54,529 nucleotides of DNA, from positions 1-54,529 of the forward strand of contig NZ_BCVQ01000026.1 of NCBI RefSeq assembly GCF_001591825.1, in the 5' to 3' direction. Source of the stretch: Rossellomorea vietnamensis NBRC 101237 (GTDB taxonomy: Bacteria; Bacillota; Bacilli; Bacillales; Bacillaceae_B). The notes under the pieces are model-generated. The model saw only the letters and a program-made list of their open reading frames with translations, ran no database searches and had not been told where the DNA came from. The position numbers were made by a program, and so were the translations under genes. Within the stretch, counting starts at the first letter, position 1; each line of letters begins with the position of its first letter. Positions 7,415 through 16,208 of this stretch are shown here, piece after piece.

Positions 7415-7651
7415 TTAGAATACTTGTTCTACTTCAACGATACCAGGAACTTCTTCCACCAATGCGCGTTCGATTCCTGCTTTTAATGTGATGGTTGAAC
7501 TTGGGCAGCTTCCGCAAGCACCAAGAAGGCGCAATTTCACAATGCCATCTTCAACGTCTACAAGTTCACAATCTCCACCATCGCGAAGTAGGAACGGACG
7601 TAATTTATCTAATACTTCCTGAACGGGTGCAATCATTTCGTTTTCAGCCAT
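7415..7651 (-). CDS. yutI: NifU-like Fe-S cluster scaffold protein YutI
   Basis: A 78-residue protein equal to the C-terminal NifU domain (Nfu type), which binds and transfers Fe-S clusters through a CxxC motif. The motif reads [10 protein letters not shown] near residue 47, preceded by [15 protein letters not shown]. The length is normal for the stand-alone Bacillus protein. It works in the same pathway as YutM (HesB/IscA type), encoded about 4.5 kb away. It is divergent from yuzD across about 190 bp. Confidence 0.9.
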   Translation of the reverse strand: MAENEMIAPVQEVLDKLRPFLLRDGGDCELVDVEDGIVKLRLLGACGSCPSSTITLKAGIERALVEEVPGIVEVEQVF

Positions 7652-7838
7652 AATTATCTACTCCTTTCCTTACTATCTATTATAATGACATATTCGCAAA
7701 AAATCTATCAACCTGCAAATGATTGGGCATTTCTTTTTCAAGAAATGTTTCCCATTCCGTTTCCAGAAAGAAAATGGTTCCAACCTTCCTGCTTTTTTTG
7801 TAAAATAAACAAAAGAGGGGAACAAGGGGGAGGATCAT

Positions 7839-8165
7839 ATGGAACGTAAGCCGGTTGAACTTTACGTGTATGGGGCAGAAATACTTTGTCCAAGCTGCGT
7901 GAACTTACCATCATCGAAAGAAACGTATGAATGGCTGGAGGCTGCTGTAAGCAGGAAATATCCCGATCAGCCATTTGTCATTAAATATGTGGATATCCAC
8001 AATCCGCCGGAAGAAGAATCGGTGAAACAGTTTGCCTCAAGGGTAGTGGAAGAAGATATGTTTTATCCGGTTGTCTTGTTGGATGGCAAAATTATCGGAG
8101 AAGGAAATCCCCGTTTGAAGACGATTTATTCAGAACTTGAGAAGTATGGATATAAAGCGGTTTAA
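7839..8165 (+). CDS. yuzD: YuzD family protein (DUF1462, thioredoxin-like fold)
   Basis: A 108-residue small cytosolic protein of the YuzD family. The N-terminus forms a beta strand ending in a CPSC motif (ILCPSCVNLPSS), as in thioredoxin-like folds, and the C-terminus has YPVVLLDGKIIGEG. Function unknown; a thiol or redox role linked to the adjacent Fe-S gene is inference. The ATG follows AAGGGGGAGGATC. A strong terminator follows. Confidence 0.8.
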   Translation: MERKPVELYVYGAEILCPSCVNLPSSKETYEWLEAAVSRKYPDQPFVIKYVDIHNPPEEESVKQFASRVVEEDMFYPVVLLDGKIIGEGNPRLKTIYSELEKYGYKAV

Positions 8166-8174
8166 GCCCTGAGG

Positions 8175-8203
8175 AAGCCCATTTCATTTAATGAAATGGG
8201 CTT
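8175..8203 (+). terminator. yuzD terminator
   Basis: A 13-bp stem AAGCCCATTTCAT with a 3-base loop, followed by TATTTAT. Confidence 0.85.
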
Positions 8204-8231
8204 TATTTATGTGTAGGGTGAGGCGAATGAA

Positions 8232-8260
8232 TTGATGCAGCACCTCCCTTATCTTATACT
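8232..8260 (+). promoter_or_regulatory. sigma-A promoter of the P450 gene
   Basis: TTGATG, a 17-base spacer, then TATACT, with the start of transcription expected near 8267. Confidence 0.65.
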
Positions 8261-8270
8261 GATTGAGAAG

Positions 8271-8284
8271 ACTGACTAGTCAGT
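8271..8284. promoter_or_regulatory. 14-bp palindromic operator (TetR-type) over the P450 start site
   Basis: The perfect palindrome ACTGACTAGTCAGT begins a few bases after the predicted start of transcription. Its position and form are typical of TetR/FadR-like repressors. No such regulator gene is adjacent, so the binding protein would act in trans. Confidence 0.6.
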
Positions 8285-8303
8285 TAATTAAAGGGGGAAC
8301 ATG

Positions 8304-9509
8304 ATGAATTCGTTTGAATCTGTATTTCAGTCCAACTTTAAAAGGGGAGCCTACCCATTTTATTCCCACTTAAGAAATACGGATCCGGTGTTTGGTGCCT
8401 GGGAAGATGGTGGTCAAACTACGTGGATCGTCTCTGGGTATGACGATGTGTTAGAACTATTAAAAACCCAATCGTTTATCAAAAATCAATCAAAGGTGTT
8501 TTCGAATTCGGACCAACATAACGATTTGCCTCTGGAGGCAAGAGTGTTCCAGCATATGATGCTCGATGTGGATCCACCGGACCATACTCGGCTAAGAAAG
8601 CTTGTACAGCCTTATTTCAACCCTAAAAGGATACAAAAGCTTTCACCCAGGATTGAGGCGGTAGCTGATCAACTTATTGACCAAATGAAGGTAAAACAAG
8701 GCCCGGTAGACTTGATTGATGAGTTTGCCTTCCCACTACCAATCATCGTTATTTCCGAACTTCTAGGAGTACCGGTAGAAGACCGGGAAAAGTTCAGGCG
8801 CTGGTCCAACACCATTGTGTCGGCATCAGACAATATGAACGATGATTTCCAAGGAGATGTGAGGGCATTTATAGACTATTTGACGCTTCTGTTTGAAGAG
8901 AAAAAAGAAAGCCCTAAGGATGATCTGATTTCAAATCTGATCTTACATGAGGAAGAGGGGGAGCAGTTAACGGAAGATGAACTATATTCAATGATTGTTC
9001 TTCTTATCATTGCCGGGCATGAAACAACGGTCAACCTGATTGGGAATGGGTTGTATGCACTCTTTGAACATCCGGATCAATTAGAGAAACTGAGGGTGGA
9101 TCACTCTTTAATTGAAACGGCCATTGAAGAGTCTCTTCGTTTCTATAGTCCGGTTGATTTTTCTACAGCACGGTGGTCTGCTGACGACATTGACTTCAAG
9201 GGAAAACGCATCAGGAGAGGTGACATGGTACTGGCTTCGATTTCATCAGCCAACCGTGATGAAAGGAAATTTGTAGGTGCGCAAACATTCGATGTGACCC
9301 GGAAGCCGAATCCCCATATGGCTTTTGGGTATGGCATTCATTTCTGTCTGGGAGCACCCCTTGCAAGGCTTGAGGGGAAAATAGCATTTGAGAAACTGCT
9401 CAGTGCCTTTCCAACAATGTCCATGGTGGGGAATCATGACGATTCCAATTGGAGGGATATGTTCTTGCTTAGGGGATTAAAGGAATTGTATGTGGATTTG
9501 AGTGGATGA
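8304..9509 (+). CDS. cytochrome P450
   Basis: A 401-residue soluble bacterial class I P450. The I-helix motif is IIAGHETTVNL, the K-helix ExxR is in EESLRFYSP, and the haem-binding loop FGYGIHFCLG has its Cys ligand near residue 348. It is closest in feel to the CYP107/CYP109 groups of bacilli; the family number and substrate cannot be fixed by eye. It is transcribed alone with its own promoter and operator. No ferredoxin is adjacent, but ferredoxin-NADP reductase (13428) and other flavoproteins are nearby. The second of two ATGs is spaced better from the G-rich ribosome binding site. Confidence 0.9.
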   Translation: MNSFESVFQSNFKRGAYPFYSHLRNTDPVFGAWEDGGQTTWIVSGYDDVLELLKTQSFIKNQSKVFSNSDQHNDLPLEARVFQHMMLDVDPPDHTRLRKLVQPYFNPKRIQKLSPRIEAVADQLIDQMKVKQGPVDLIDEFAFPLPIIVISELLGVPVEDREKFRRWSNTIVSASDNMNDDFQGDVRAFIDYLTLLFEEKKESPKDDLISNLILHEEEGEQLTEDELYSMIVLLIIAGHETTVNLIGNGLYALFEHPDQLEKLRVDHSLIETAIEESLRFYSPVDFSTARWSADDIDFKGKRIRRGDMVLASISSANRDERKFVGAQTFDVTRKPNPHMAFGYGIHFCLGAPLARLEGKIAFEKLLSAFPTMSMVGNHDDSNWRDMFLLRGLKELYVDLSG

Positions 9510-9524
9510 GAATAAGGACGTAAA

Positions 9525-9557
9525 AAGAACCCCTACTGATGGAAAGTAGGGGTTCTT
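9525..9557. terminator. bidirectional terminator P450/yutJ
   Basis: A 12-bp stem AAGAACCCCTAC with its complement, between convergent genes. Confidence 0.85.
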
Positions 9558-9560
9558 CTA

Positions 9561-10628
9561 TCAACCATTATGATATTTATACATCCACAATACACCGGAT
9601 TTCAACAATCGGGCGACACGTCCTGTAATAGAGCGCTCGTTTACCAGTCCGAAACCATGTTTCTTTCCGAGTGAACCAAGGATCCCTTTTAGTTTGATCT
9701 TTGGTAGTTCTGCCGGAAGCTCTTCGTTATTCCAGCGCTTCAGTAAAATGGTGACGATTTGTTCTGCCTGCCCTTCAGCAAGTTGTGCACTTGGGGCTTG
9801 AGGAAGGCTTGCGCAGTCACCGACCACATACACGTTCTCATCCTGTGGCAGGTTATGATACTTTGTCAAGATGACGCGACCGCTTGCATCCTTTTCCACA
9901 TCCATATCGCGAACGACCTTGCTCGGTTGAATTCCTGCAGTCCACACGATGGCATCACAGAAAATCTGTTCTTCGTGGTTATGCAGTGTATTCGGTTCCA
10001 CTCTTGTAATATTGGAATTGTTCACGATTTCTACGCCATTTTCGTCAAACCAACCGTGTACGTAGGAACTTAGACGTTCAGGGAAGGCGTTGAGAATGCG
10101 TGGTCCACGGTCAAATAGTTTAATTTTCAGATCAGAACGGCTTTCCCTAAGCTCACTGGCAAGTTCAATGCCGCTTAAGCCGGCGCCGACGATCCCGACG
10201 ATCGAACCCGCTGGAAGATTACAAAGGGTCTGATACGTCTTACGTGACCTTTCAATTGTTTGAATCGAGAACGTATGTTCATCTGCACCCGGTACATTAT
10301 GATATTTATCTTCACACCCGAGTCCGATGACAAGATCATCATAAGGAACGGGATCCTGATCTTTCATACGAACGAGCTTATTCTCCATGTCCACGCCTGA
10401 GATATCTCCGTATACATAGGATAACCGGGCATGTTCCGGGAATGATACGCGTACATGCTGATCTGAAATCGTACCGGCAGCAAGCGCATAGTATTCTGTC
10501 TTCAGACAGTGATAAGGATTTCTGTCAATCAGGGTAATCGATACATCTTCAGGTAATTGGTTGGGTAACAAGCGAAGAAGGACGCGCATGTTCCCATATC
10601 CTCCGCCAAGCAGAACTAATTGTTTCAT
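9561..10628 (-). CDS. yutJ: FAD-dependent NADH dehydrogenase-like oxidoreductase YutJ
   Basis: A 355-residue flavoprotein of the type II NADH dehydrogenase / disulphide reductase superfamily. The FAD-binding GGGYGN motif is at the extreme N-terminus (KQLVLLGGGYGN). The second nucleotide site is VGIVGAGLSGIELASEL near residue 155, and the FAD-contacting motif VYVVGDCASLPQ lies near residue 275. It is shorter than the true NDH-2 at 14912 (405 residues). Physiological acceptor unknown. The ATG at 10628 is nine bases after AAAGGGG and places the Rossmann strand at residue 3. Confidence 0.85.
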   Translation of the reverse strand: MKQLVLLGGGYGNMRVLLRLLPNQLPEDVSITLIDRNPYHCLKTEYYALAAGTISDQHVRVSFPEHARLSYVYGDISGVDMENKLVRMKDQDPVPYDDLVIGLGCEDKYHNVPGADEHTFSIQTIERSRKTYQTLCNLPAGSIVGIVGAGLSGIELASELRESRSDLKIKLFDRGPRILNAFPERLSSYVHGWFDENGVEIVNNSNITRVEPNTLHNHEEQIFCDAIVWTAGIQPSKVVRDMDVEKDASGRVILTKYHNLPQDENVYVVGDCASLPQAPSAQLAEGQAEQIVTILLKRWNNEELPAELPKIKLKGILGSLGKKHGFGLVNERSITGRVARLLKSGVLWMYKYHNG

Positions 10629-10901
10629 GGAAATTTCCCCTTTTTGCACTCTACATTATTGTTGAAATAGTGTGTTTGTATATGATTTATATCCCGTTAT
10701 GGATCGGGACAGGATTAAAGGACAGTCACGCCGGAGCGGGTCCTGACAAAGTAAGCATTTTCAATGTGAAGCATAATTCGAGTAAATTCTACATAAATAA
10801 ACCTATTAACATTAAAAGTATATCGAAATAAAGGTGTTTTCACAACAGAAATAAGCGAAAATGTTCACAATCTGTTATACCATTACATGGAATGCAAATC
10901 A

Positions 10902-10930
10902 TTGACGATAAGGTCAAAAAAAGGTAGCAT
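10902..10930 (+). promoter_or_regulatory. probable promoter of yuzB
   Basis: TTGACG, a 17-base spacer, then TAGCAT. It lies in the 320-bp divergent yutJ-yuzB interval, which otherwise shows no gene. Confidence 0.5.
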
Positions 10931-10949
10931 AACAAAGAGTAGTGAGGTG

Positions 10950-11192
10950 ATGGAATTGAAACCTATTATTGAATTTTGTATTAGCAATCTTGCTAGCGGT
11001 GCGCAAAAGGCGCTTGAGATATTAGAAAGAGACCCGAACCTTGATGTCATTGAGTACGGATGCCTGGGATACTGCGGAAAATGCGCCCAGTCCTTTTATG
11101 CTCTCGTCAACGGGGAGGTCGTAACAGGCGACACGCCTGAAGAACTGGTGGATGAGATCTATCAATTCCTTGAAGACAACCCGATGTTCTAA
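10950..11192 (+). CDS. yuzB: YuzB family protein (DUF1450)
   Basis: An 80-residue soluble protein of the DUF1450/YuzB family, thioredoxin-like and of unknown function. Conserved features are [16 protein letters not shown], then [22 protein letters not shown] with a CLGYCGKC cysteine cluster, then [12 protein letters not shown]. The cysteines suggest metal or Fe-S binding, which is inference. The ATG at 10950 lies a few bases after GTGAGGTG. Confidence 0.85.
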   Translation: MELKPIIEFCISNLASGAQKALEILERDPNLDVIEYGCLGYCGKCAQSFYALVNGEVVTGDTPEELVDEIYQFLEDNPMF

Positions 11193-11196
11193 ACAA

Positions 11197-11224
11197 AAGT
11201 CGGCCCTGACCGGCTTATTTTTTT
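11197..11224 (+). terminator. yuzB terminator
   Basis: A 7-bp stem AAGTCGG/CCGGCTT with one wobble pair, followed by a run of eight Ts. Confidence 0.75.
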
Positions 11225-11241
11225 TGTGAAAAAACATCTAA

Positions 11242-11267
11242 AAAACCAGTGAGGGATCACTGGTTTT
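11242..11267 (-). terminator. terminator of the DUF2225 gene
   Basis: An 11-bp stem AAAACCAGTGA with loop GGGA, flanked by an A-run that reads as a U-run on the minus strand. Confidence 0.8.
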
Positions 11268-11268
11268 A

Positions 11269-11967
11269 TCACATTGACTTCATCTCTTTATAGATTTCCC
11301 GGATTTCATACCAGCGCTCCCTGGCCATTTCGATGATTTTCGGCTCGGTGGAGAGATGCTGCTTGCCGATGACTTTGGAAAGATAGGCAACAGCTTCCTC
11401 TATCTTATCCTGCCTCCTCAGCAATTCTGCAATGATATACAGAAGCTTCGTTTCGGACATCATAGAACCTGAAGGGCCATCTGTTAAATAAGCATCGATG
11501 TATTCATGGGCAGCCAGATTAATGAAGCGTCTTTCCTGTTCTTTATCAGCCACCCTTCGATAGAGCCAGGCAGTTCGAAGGTATAACCCTGCTATGGTCA
11601 CTTTTTTCTCCTTCTTGATCAAAGCGCAGTAGGCGGCCAGTTTATATGTATTGATCGCATCGTCATATGACCTGACGTTCCCATAATCCTGAGGCTGCCA
11701 GTGCAGACTGATTTTCTTTTCGAGCTCTGCTTTCAGAACAGGGGGTATGTATGCGGTAAAATCATCCGTATAAGAAAAACCGCACTGCGGACAGACGGAT
11801 ACATTATAGAGCAAAGGGTTCACTTCATCTGATTCATACTGGGGACAAAAGTCACTGTCATATCCGGTGAGCTTCACAAACCGGGACCGGATCCTTGTGG
11901 TGCTGTATGAGTGTTTACACGATAGACACTGGGTCTTCTTATCATAAAATGGTGTCACAACCGTCAT
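11269..11967 (-). CDS. DUF2225 family zinc-knuckle protein
   Basis: A 232-residue cytosolic protein of the DUF2225 family. The N-terminus has CLSC near residue 14 and CPQC near residue 51, probably one zinc site. The rest is helical with TPR-like segments, e.g. KLLYIIAELLRRQDKIEEAVAYL. Function unknown. The start at 11967 has GAGGTGAG five bases upstream; a longer frame to 12201 overlaps yutM and lacks a ribosome binding site. It is divergent from yutM. Confidence 0.8.
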   Translation of the reverse strand: MTVVTPFYDKKTQCLSCKHSYSTTRIRSRFVKLTGYDSDFCPQYESDEVNPLLYNVSVCPQCGFSYTDDFTAYIPPVLKAELEKKISLHWQPQDYGNVRSYDDAINTYKLAAYCALIKKEKKVTIAGLYLRTAWLYRRVADKEQERRFINLAAHEYIDAYLTDGPSGSMMSETKLLYIIAELLRRQDKIEEAVAYLSKVIGKQHLSTEPKIIEMARERWYEIREIYKEMKSM

Positions 11968-12184
11968 GAATCTCACCTCATAATCGGGACTATTTACCTC
12001 ATTATACCTTGATGAAGGTGAGGGGAACCAGTATTTTTTATTCATGGTGAGTAAAAAGTTGTGTTTAATGAGAATATTCGTATAATTATTCTTCCAATCA
12101 TTCACCAAAGCCCCATCGGTTGAGTAGTAAAATAGAAAGGAGTATACTAAGTAGTAAGAAATGAAAAGGTTGGGGGTGTAATGA

Positions 12185-12547
12185 ATGAGTGAAGTTGTCA
12201 TTCTAACAGAAGCCGCTGCCCTTCAGATTAAAGATATGATGAAGGAACATGACGAAACAGATGCCATGTTACGTGTAGCGGTAAAAGGGGGAGGCTGCAG
12301 CGGCCTTTCTTATGGTATGGGATTTGAACATGATCTACAGGATGGAGATACAACGACAGAGCAGCACGGAATCAAGCTGGTCGTAGCAAAAAATGATGCA
12401 GCCATCTTGAACGGTACGAAAATAGACTACAAGCAGTCCATGATGGGCGGAGGCTTTACCATCGATAATCCGAACGCCATCGCGTCATGCGGGTGCGGAT
12501 CATCATTCGTGACGGCGACGAATAAAGGTACGCCGGAGAATTGCTAA
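12185..12547 (+). CDS. yutM: HesB/IscA-type Fe-S cluster carrier YutM
   Basis: A 120-residue A-type carrier for iron-sulphur cluster assembly. The three conserved cysteines are present: GGGCSGLSY around residue 38, then SCGCGSSF around residues 101-105. The length is normal. The ATG at 12185 follows GGGGGTG; the earlier ATG at 12181 hits a stop after three codons. It likely acts with the Nfu-type scaffold YutI. The gene ends at a strong hairpin. Confidence 0.9.
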   Translation: MSEVVILTEAAALQIKDMMKEHDETDAMLRVAVKGGGCSGLSYGMGFEHDLQDGDTTTEQHGIKLVVAKNDAAILNGTKIDYKQSMMGGGFTIDNPNAIASCGCGSSFVTATNKGTPENC

Positions 12548-12551
12548 ACAT

Positions 12552-12593
12552 AAAAAGGGACGGACCTCACTAAATTGAGGTCCGTCCCTTTTT
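12552..12593. terminator. terminator with the GGGACGGACCT repeat arm (copy 1)
   Basis: A perfect 18-bp stem with A-run and T-run on either side, between convergent yutM and the SDR gene. The core AGGTCCGTCCCT recurs at 37221 and 44356. Confidence 0.9.
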
Positions 12594-12598
12594 TAAGC

Positions 12599-13243
12599 TT
12601 AATGTATGTTTTTAAGTGCTTCTTCTACAGATGTGTCACCACTTAAGATTTCGAATACTTTGTGGTTGGTTTCTTCGATGGTTAAAGAGTCCACAAGCAC
12701 CTTCGCGACGTCTGCACGGGGAATGTCACCGCTTTTATCCGTGATGCTTGTCGCAGCTTCGATCTTTCCGGTTGCATCATCGAATGAAAGGGATCCTGGG
12801 CGTACGATTGTATAATTCAAGCCGCTCTCTTTCAAGTGGGCATCGGCAGCACCCTTGGCTTTTAAATAGAATTGCAATTCATCCGGTCCGCTTGAAGGAT
12901 TATCGGCCCCCATGGAGCTGAGCATCACAAAACGCTCAATTCCCATCTTCTTCGCATAATCCACTGCTTTCTTAGCACCCTCCTGGTCGATGGCTAACGT
13001 CTTATCGTCTCCTGTCGATCCACCACTGCCGGCTGCAAAAATGACGGCATTCACATTTTCAAGGGCATACGAGAAATCCTGTTCAAGGTCGGCAACGATC
13101 GGTCTTGCCCCCAAGTCTTCCATTTCCTTCGCCTGTTCTGTTTTACGGATCATGGCTCTCACGAAATGCTGACTGCTATTTGAAAGTTCTTTCACTATAT
13201 GGCGGCCTGTGTTGCCGTTTGCTCCGATAACTAACACATTCAT
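12599..13243 (-). CDS. SDR-type NAD(P)-binding protein (YhfK-like)
   Basis: A 214-residue atypical short-chain dehydrogenase of the NAD(P)H-binding (NmrA/YhfK-like) type. The dinucleotide motif is VLVIGANGNTGRHIV at the N-terminus. The active-site region has VMLSSMGADN, and Tyr/Lys occur in FYLKAKGAADAHL, followed by YTIVRPGSL. The substrate is unknown; relatives are used in flavin or quinone reduction or as NADP sensors. The ATG at 13243 is preceded by GGATG. Confidence 0.8.
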   Translation of the reverse strand: MNVLVIGANGNTGRHIVKELSNSSQHFVRAMIRKTEQAKEMEDLGARPIVADLEQDFSYALENVNAVIFAAGSGGSTGDDKTLAIDQEGAKKAVDYAKKMGIERFVMLSSMGADNPSSGPDELQFYLKAKGAADAHLKESGLNYTIVRPGSLSFDDATGKIEAATSITDKSGDIPRADVAKVLVDSLTIEETNHKVFEILSGDTSVEEALKNIH

Positions 13244-13393
13244 TTTACACATCATCCTTTATCTGAAATTTTTTGTCCTACTATTGGTCTACCCATTCAG
13301 GATGAAAATAAACAAGGGAGTGGGCGGGGATAAGGGAAGAACACAATGGTTGGAAGGAAGTTGTGATCGCAAACTCTACTATCAATAAAAAAA

Positions 13394-13416
13394 GCCCAGG
13401 ATACGATATCCTGAGC
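13394..13416 (-). terminator. terminator of the yumC-type gene
   Basis: A ten-pair stem with one mismatch (GCCCAGGATA side), followed by a 7-base U-run on the minus strand. Confidence 0.75.
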
Positions 13417-13427
13417 CTTGAATGGTA

Positions 13428-14426
13428 TTAATCCGTAAACATGGACGTACTGTGCATCGGCTGCACCCTTGCTTTTGGATCCATATACGCTTTGGCATTG
13501 TTGACAGCTGTCGGGGCCTCGCCGAATCCACTTGCAATGAGTTTGACTTTCCCATCATACGTGCTGATATCACCGGCGGCATAAATGCCCGGGATATTCG
13601 TTTCCATTCTGGAATTGACCACGATTGAGTTCTTTTCGATTTCCAGACCCCAATCTTTGATCGGACCGAGGGAGGAGACAAATCCGAAATTTACAATTAA
13701 TTCATCAAGGTCGATAATTTCCTTTTCGTCGCCTTTCGTTTCCTCCAGTACGAGCTGATAGATCTTCTCTTCATCGACGACCAACTCGGATGGGACGTAT
13801 GGTGTTTTCAGTTCAACCGTGGAGTTGTGTAAATTCTCCACGCTGTGCTCATGAGCCCTGAATTTATCACGTCTATGGACGAGATAAACCTTTTCTGCGA
13901 CGGGCTCAAGCATAAGCGCCCAGTCAACAGCAGAGTCCCCGCCGCCGCAAATGACCACTTTCTTCCCTCTGAAATGCTCGAGGTTATCGACAAAGTAATG
14001 AAGGTTTTTCCCTTCAAATTCAGACGCATGTTCGAGTTCCAGGCGGCGTGGCTGGAAGGCACCGTTTCCTGCCGTGATGATGATCGTTCTGGAAAAATGG
14101 ACTTCTTTATCGGTGGTGAGCTTGAACATGCCGTCAGCCTGTTTTTCTACACCTTCCACGGCCTGCTCCAGACAGATCGTCGTTTCGAATTTCGCCATTT
14201 GTTCTTTTAAATTATTGACGAGGTCCTGGGCCTTCACTTTAGGAAAACCGGCAACGTCATATATGTATTTCTCAGGATAAAGAGTAGCAAGCTGCCCCCC
14301 GAGTTGTGGTAAACTTTCGATGATCTTGACAGATGCTTTTCTCATGCCGCCATAGAACGCTGTAAACAGCCCCGTTGGACCTCCGCCTATGATCGTAATA
14401 TCATACACTTTTTGATCTTCCTTCAA
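13428..14426 (-). CDS. yumC: ferredoxin-NADP(+) reductase, thioredoxin reductase type (YumC)
   Basis: A 332-residue flavoenzyme that moves electrons between NADPH and ferredoxin or flavodoxin. FAD site: [22 protein letters not shown] site: [15 protein letters not shown] around residue 160. C-terminal FAD contact: [21 protein letters not shown]. The CxxC of true thioredoxin reductases is missing, as expected for YumC-type FNR. The TTG at 14426 has GGAGGG six bases upstream, while the ATG at 14444 has no ribosome binding site. It could reduce the ferredoxin needed by the nearby P450 (inference). Confidence 0.9.
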   Translation of the reverse strand: MKEDQKVYDITIIGGGPTGLFTAFYGGMRKASVKIIESLPQLGGQLATLYPEKYIYDVAGFPKVKAQDLVNNLKEQMAKFETTICLEQAVEGVEKQADGMFKLTTDKEVHFSRTIIITAGNGAFQPRRLELEHASEFEGKNLHYFVDNLEHFRGKKVVICGGGDSAVDWALMLEPVAEKVYLVHRRDKFRAHEHSVENLHNSTVELKTPYVPSELVVDEEKIYQLVLEETKGDEKEIIDLDELIVNFGFVSSLGPIKDWGLEIEKNSIVVNSRMETNIPGIYAAGDISTYDGKVKLIASGFGEAPTAVNNAKAYMDPKARVQPMHSTSMFTD

Positions 14427-14911
14427 CTTGATCCCTCCAACCATTTAGATATGCTTCTTTTACCTTTATTCTATCACACAGCTTTTGATTATTCCCAATG
14501 ATAGAAGACGCAGGTTCAGATAAATCAGACTTATCTATGAAAGAGACTACGACTTTTGATTGATTAAACCGGCATTTTTTAAATATTCTTAAGAATTTAA
14601 TTTCCTATATATATCTTGAAAATGCGAGGCAAAAAGAATATTATGTAATGTAGACATATTGTTAAGAATTTATGACAATTTTCGCATAACTATGGAGTAG
14701 TTCGTGAAATATGTCACATACTTTGTTCTCATATTTTTATACACTATTTCCTTTTTCAATAAGGAAAAAAACATCGCGTTTGATTTGTTTTAGCTTCCTT
14801 TTTATAGGGAAAAAGATAATAGTATCAGATTGAACGGGATAAAAACGCATAATGTGGAGGACTCTAAGAGTATCCAAAGCAAATTTATCAAAAAAGGTGG
14901 ATGTGATTCAG
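14427..14911. other. 485-bp AT-rich divergent intergenic region
   Basis: It lies between divergent yumC and ndh and is rich in A/T tracts. I see no reading frame worth calling, only a Rex-like palindrome at 14701. Confidence 0.5.
14701..14720. promoter_or_regulatory. Rex-like operator upstream of the NADH dehydrogenase gene
   Basis: GTGA-N6-TCAC at 14704-14717, in a context that matches the Rex consensus TTGTGAANNNNTTCACAA at 11 of 14 defined positions. Rex controls ndh by NADH/NAD ratio in B. subtilis. The assignment here is inference. Confidence 0.45.
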
Positions 14912-16129
14912 TTGAGAAAGCCAAGAATCGTTGTATTAGGTGCAGGTTATGGTGGATTAATGACGGTAACCCGTCTTCAAAAGCAACTCGGAACAAATGA
15001 AGCAGAAATTATTTTAATTAATAAGAACGATTATCACTATGAAACCACTTGGTTACACGAAGCTTCCGCAGGTACGCTTCATCACGACCGTGTGCGCTAC
15101 GACGTGAAAGATGTTGTCAACACGAGCAAAGTGAACTTCCTGCAAGCGACTGTTGAAGATATCAAAGTGGAAGAGAAGAAAGTCATCACGGGTGAAGGCG
15201 AAGTAGAATTCGATTACCTGGTAGTGGCTCTTGGTGCAGAATCCGAGACATTCGGAATTCAAGGCCTTCATGAGCATGCATTCATGATTTCGAACATCAA
15301 CTCTGCCCGTCAAATCCGTGAGCACATTGAATTGCAATTTGCTACGTATAAGAACGAAGGAGAATTGAACGATGAACGCTTGACCATCGTTGTAGGTGGA
15401 GCAGGGTTCACTGGTATCGAATTCCTTGGAGAACTGGGTAACCGTGTTCCTGAGCTTTGCCATGAATATGATATCGACCGTAAGAAAGTGCGCATCGTAT
15501 GTGTGGAAGCTGCACCGATGATCCTTCCTGGATTCGATCCGGAGCTAGTGAAATACGCACGTGCCAAGCTTGAGAAAAAAGGCGTGGAATTCCATATCGG
15601 AACTCCATTGAAAGAAGCAAAGGCAGACAGCGTACTCATCTCCAAAGGGGAAGATGAAGTCGAAGAAATCAAAGCTGGTACGATTGTATGGGCTGCAGGT
15701 GTTCGTGGTAACTCCATCATCGAAAGAGCTGGAATCGAAAATATGCGTGCCCGCGTGAAAATCAACCGTGATCTTCGCGCACCTGGACATGACAATATCT
15801 TCATCATTGGTGACTGTTCACTGATGATCAATGAAGAAACGGATCGTCCATACCCGCCGACTGCACAGATCGCTATGCAGCAAGGGGAAGTATGTGCCCG
15901 TAACATCGCATCTTTACTGCACGGTAAAGAGGATCTGGAATTATTCACTCCAGACATCAAAGGTACAGTATGTTCACTTGGTGAAGATGATGCGATCGGT
16001 GTCGTCTACGGTAAGAAAATCACCGGTACGAAAGCTTCCTTCATGAAGAAGGTTGTCGACAACCGTGCTCTTTACATGGTTGGTGGACCATCACTAGTGT
16101 TCAAAAAAGGTAAATTCAAGTTCTTTTAA
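14912..16129 (+). CDS. yumB: type II NADH dehydrogenase (YumB/Ndh)
   Basis: A 405-residue non-proton-pumping NADH:menaquinone oxidoreductase at the inner face of the membrane. FAD site: [15 protein letters not shown] at the N-terminus. NADH site: [17 protein letters not shown] near residue 160. Quinone/FAD motif: [16 protein letters not shown]. The C-terminal amphipathic part is basic. A TTG start at 14912 gives the usual [11 protein letters not shown] beginning, with AAAGGTGG upstream. A long AT-rich leader with a Rex-like box precedes it. Transcribed alone. Confidence 0.9.
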   Translation: MRKPRIVVLGAGYGGLMTVTRLQKQLGTNEAEIILINKNDYHYETTWLHEASAGTLHHDRVRYDVKDVVNTSKVNFLQATVEDIKVEEKKVITGEGEVEFDYLVVALGAESETFGIQGLHEHAFMISNINSARQIREHIELQFATYKNEGELNDERLTIVVGGAGFTGIEFLGELGNRVPELCHEYDIDRKKVRIVCVEAAPMILPGFDPELVKYARAKLEKKGVEFHIGTPLKEAKADSVLISKGEDEVEEIKAGTIVWAAGVRGNSIIERAGIENMRARVKINRDLRAPGHDNIFIIGDCSLMINEETDRPYPPTAQIAMQQGEVCARNIASLLHGKEDLELFTPDIKGTVCSLGEDDAIGVVYGKKITGTKASFMKKVVDNRALYMVGGPSLVFKKGKFKFF

Positions 16130-16147
16130 GCCCTAAGGATTTGTATG

Positions 16148-16174
16148 AAAGCAGAGTGGATTCCACTCTGCTTT
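16148..16174 (+). terminator. ndh terminator
   Basis: AGCAGAGTGGA with its complement, then CTTTTTATT. Confidence 0.85.
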
Positions 16175-16208
16175 TTATTATGGGAGAATATAGACGGAGG
16201 TGCTTACA

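Noticed and set aside
10839..10870. Two TTCACAA half sites before yuzB as a Rex operator
   Set aside because: Both are in the same orientation 25 bp apart, with no TTGTGAA partner at the proper spacing.
11968..12201. N-terminal extension of the DUF2225 protein
   Set aside because: It overlaps the start of yutM and lacks a ribosome binding site; the ATG at 11967 has GAGGTGAG and begins the known family domain.
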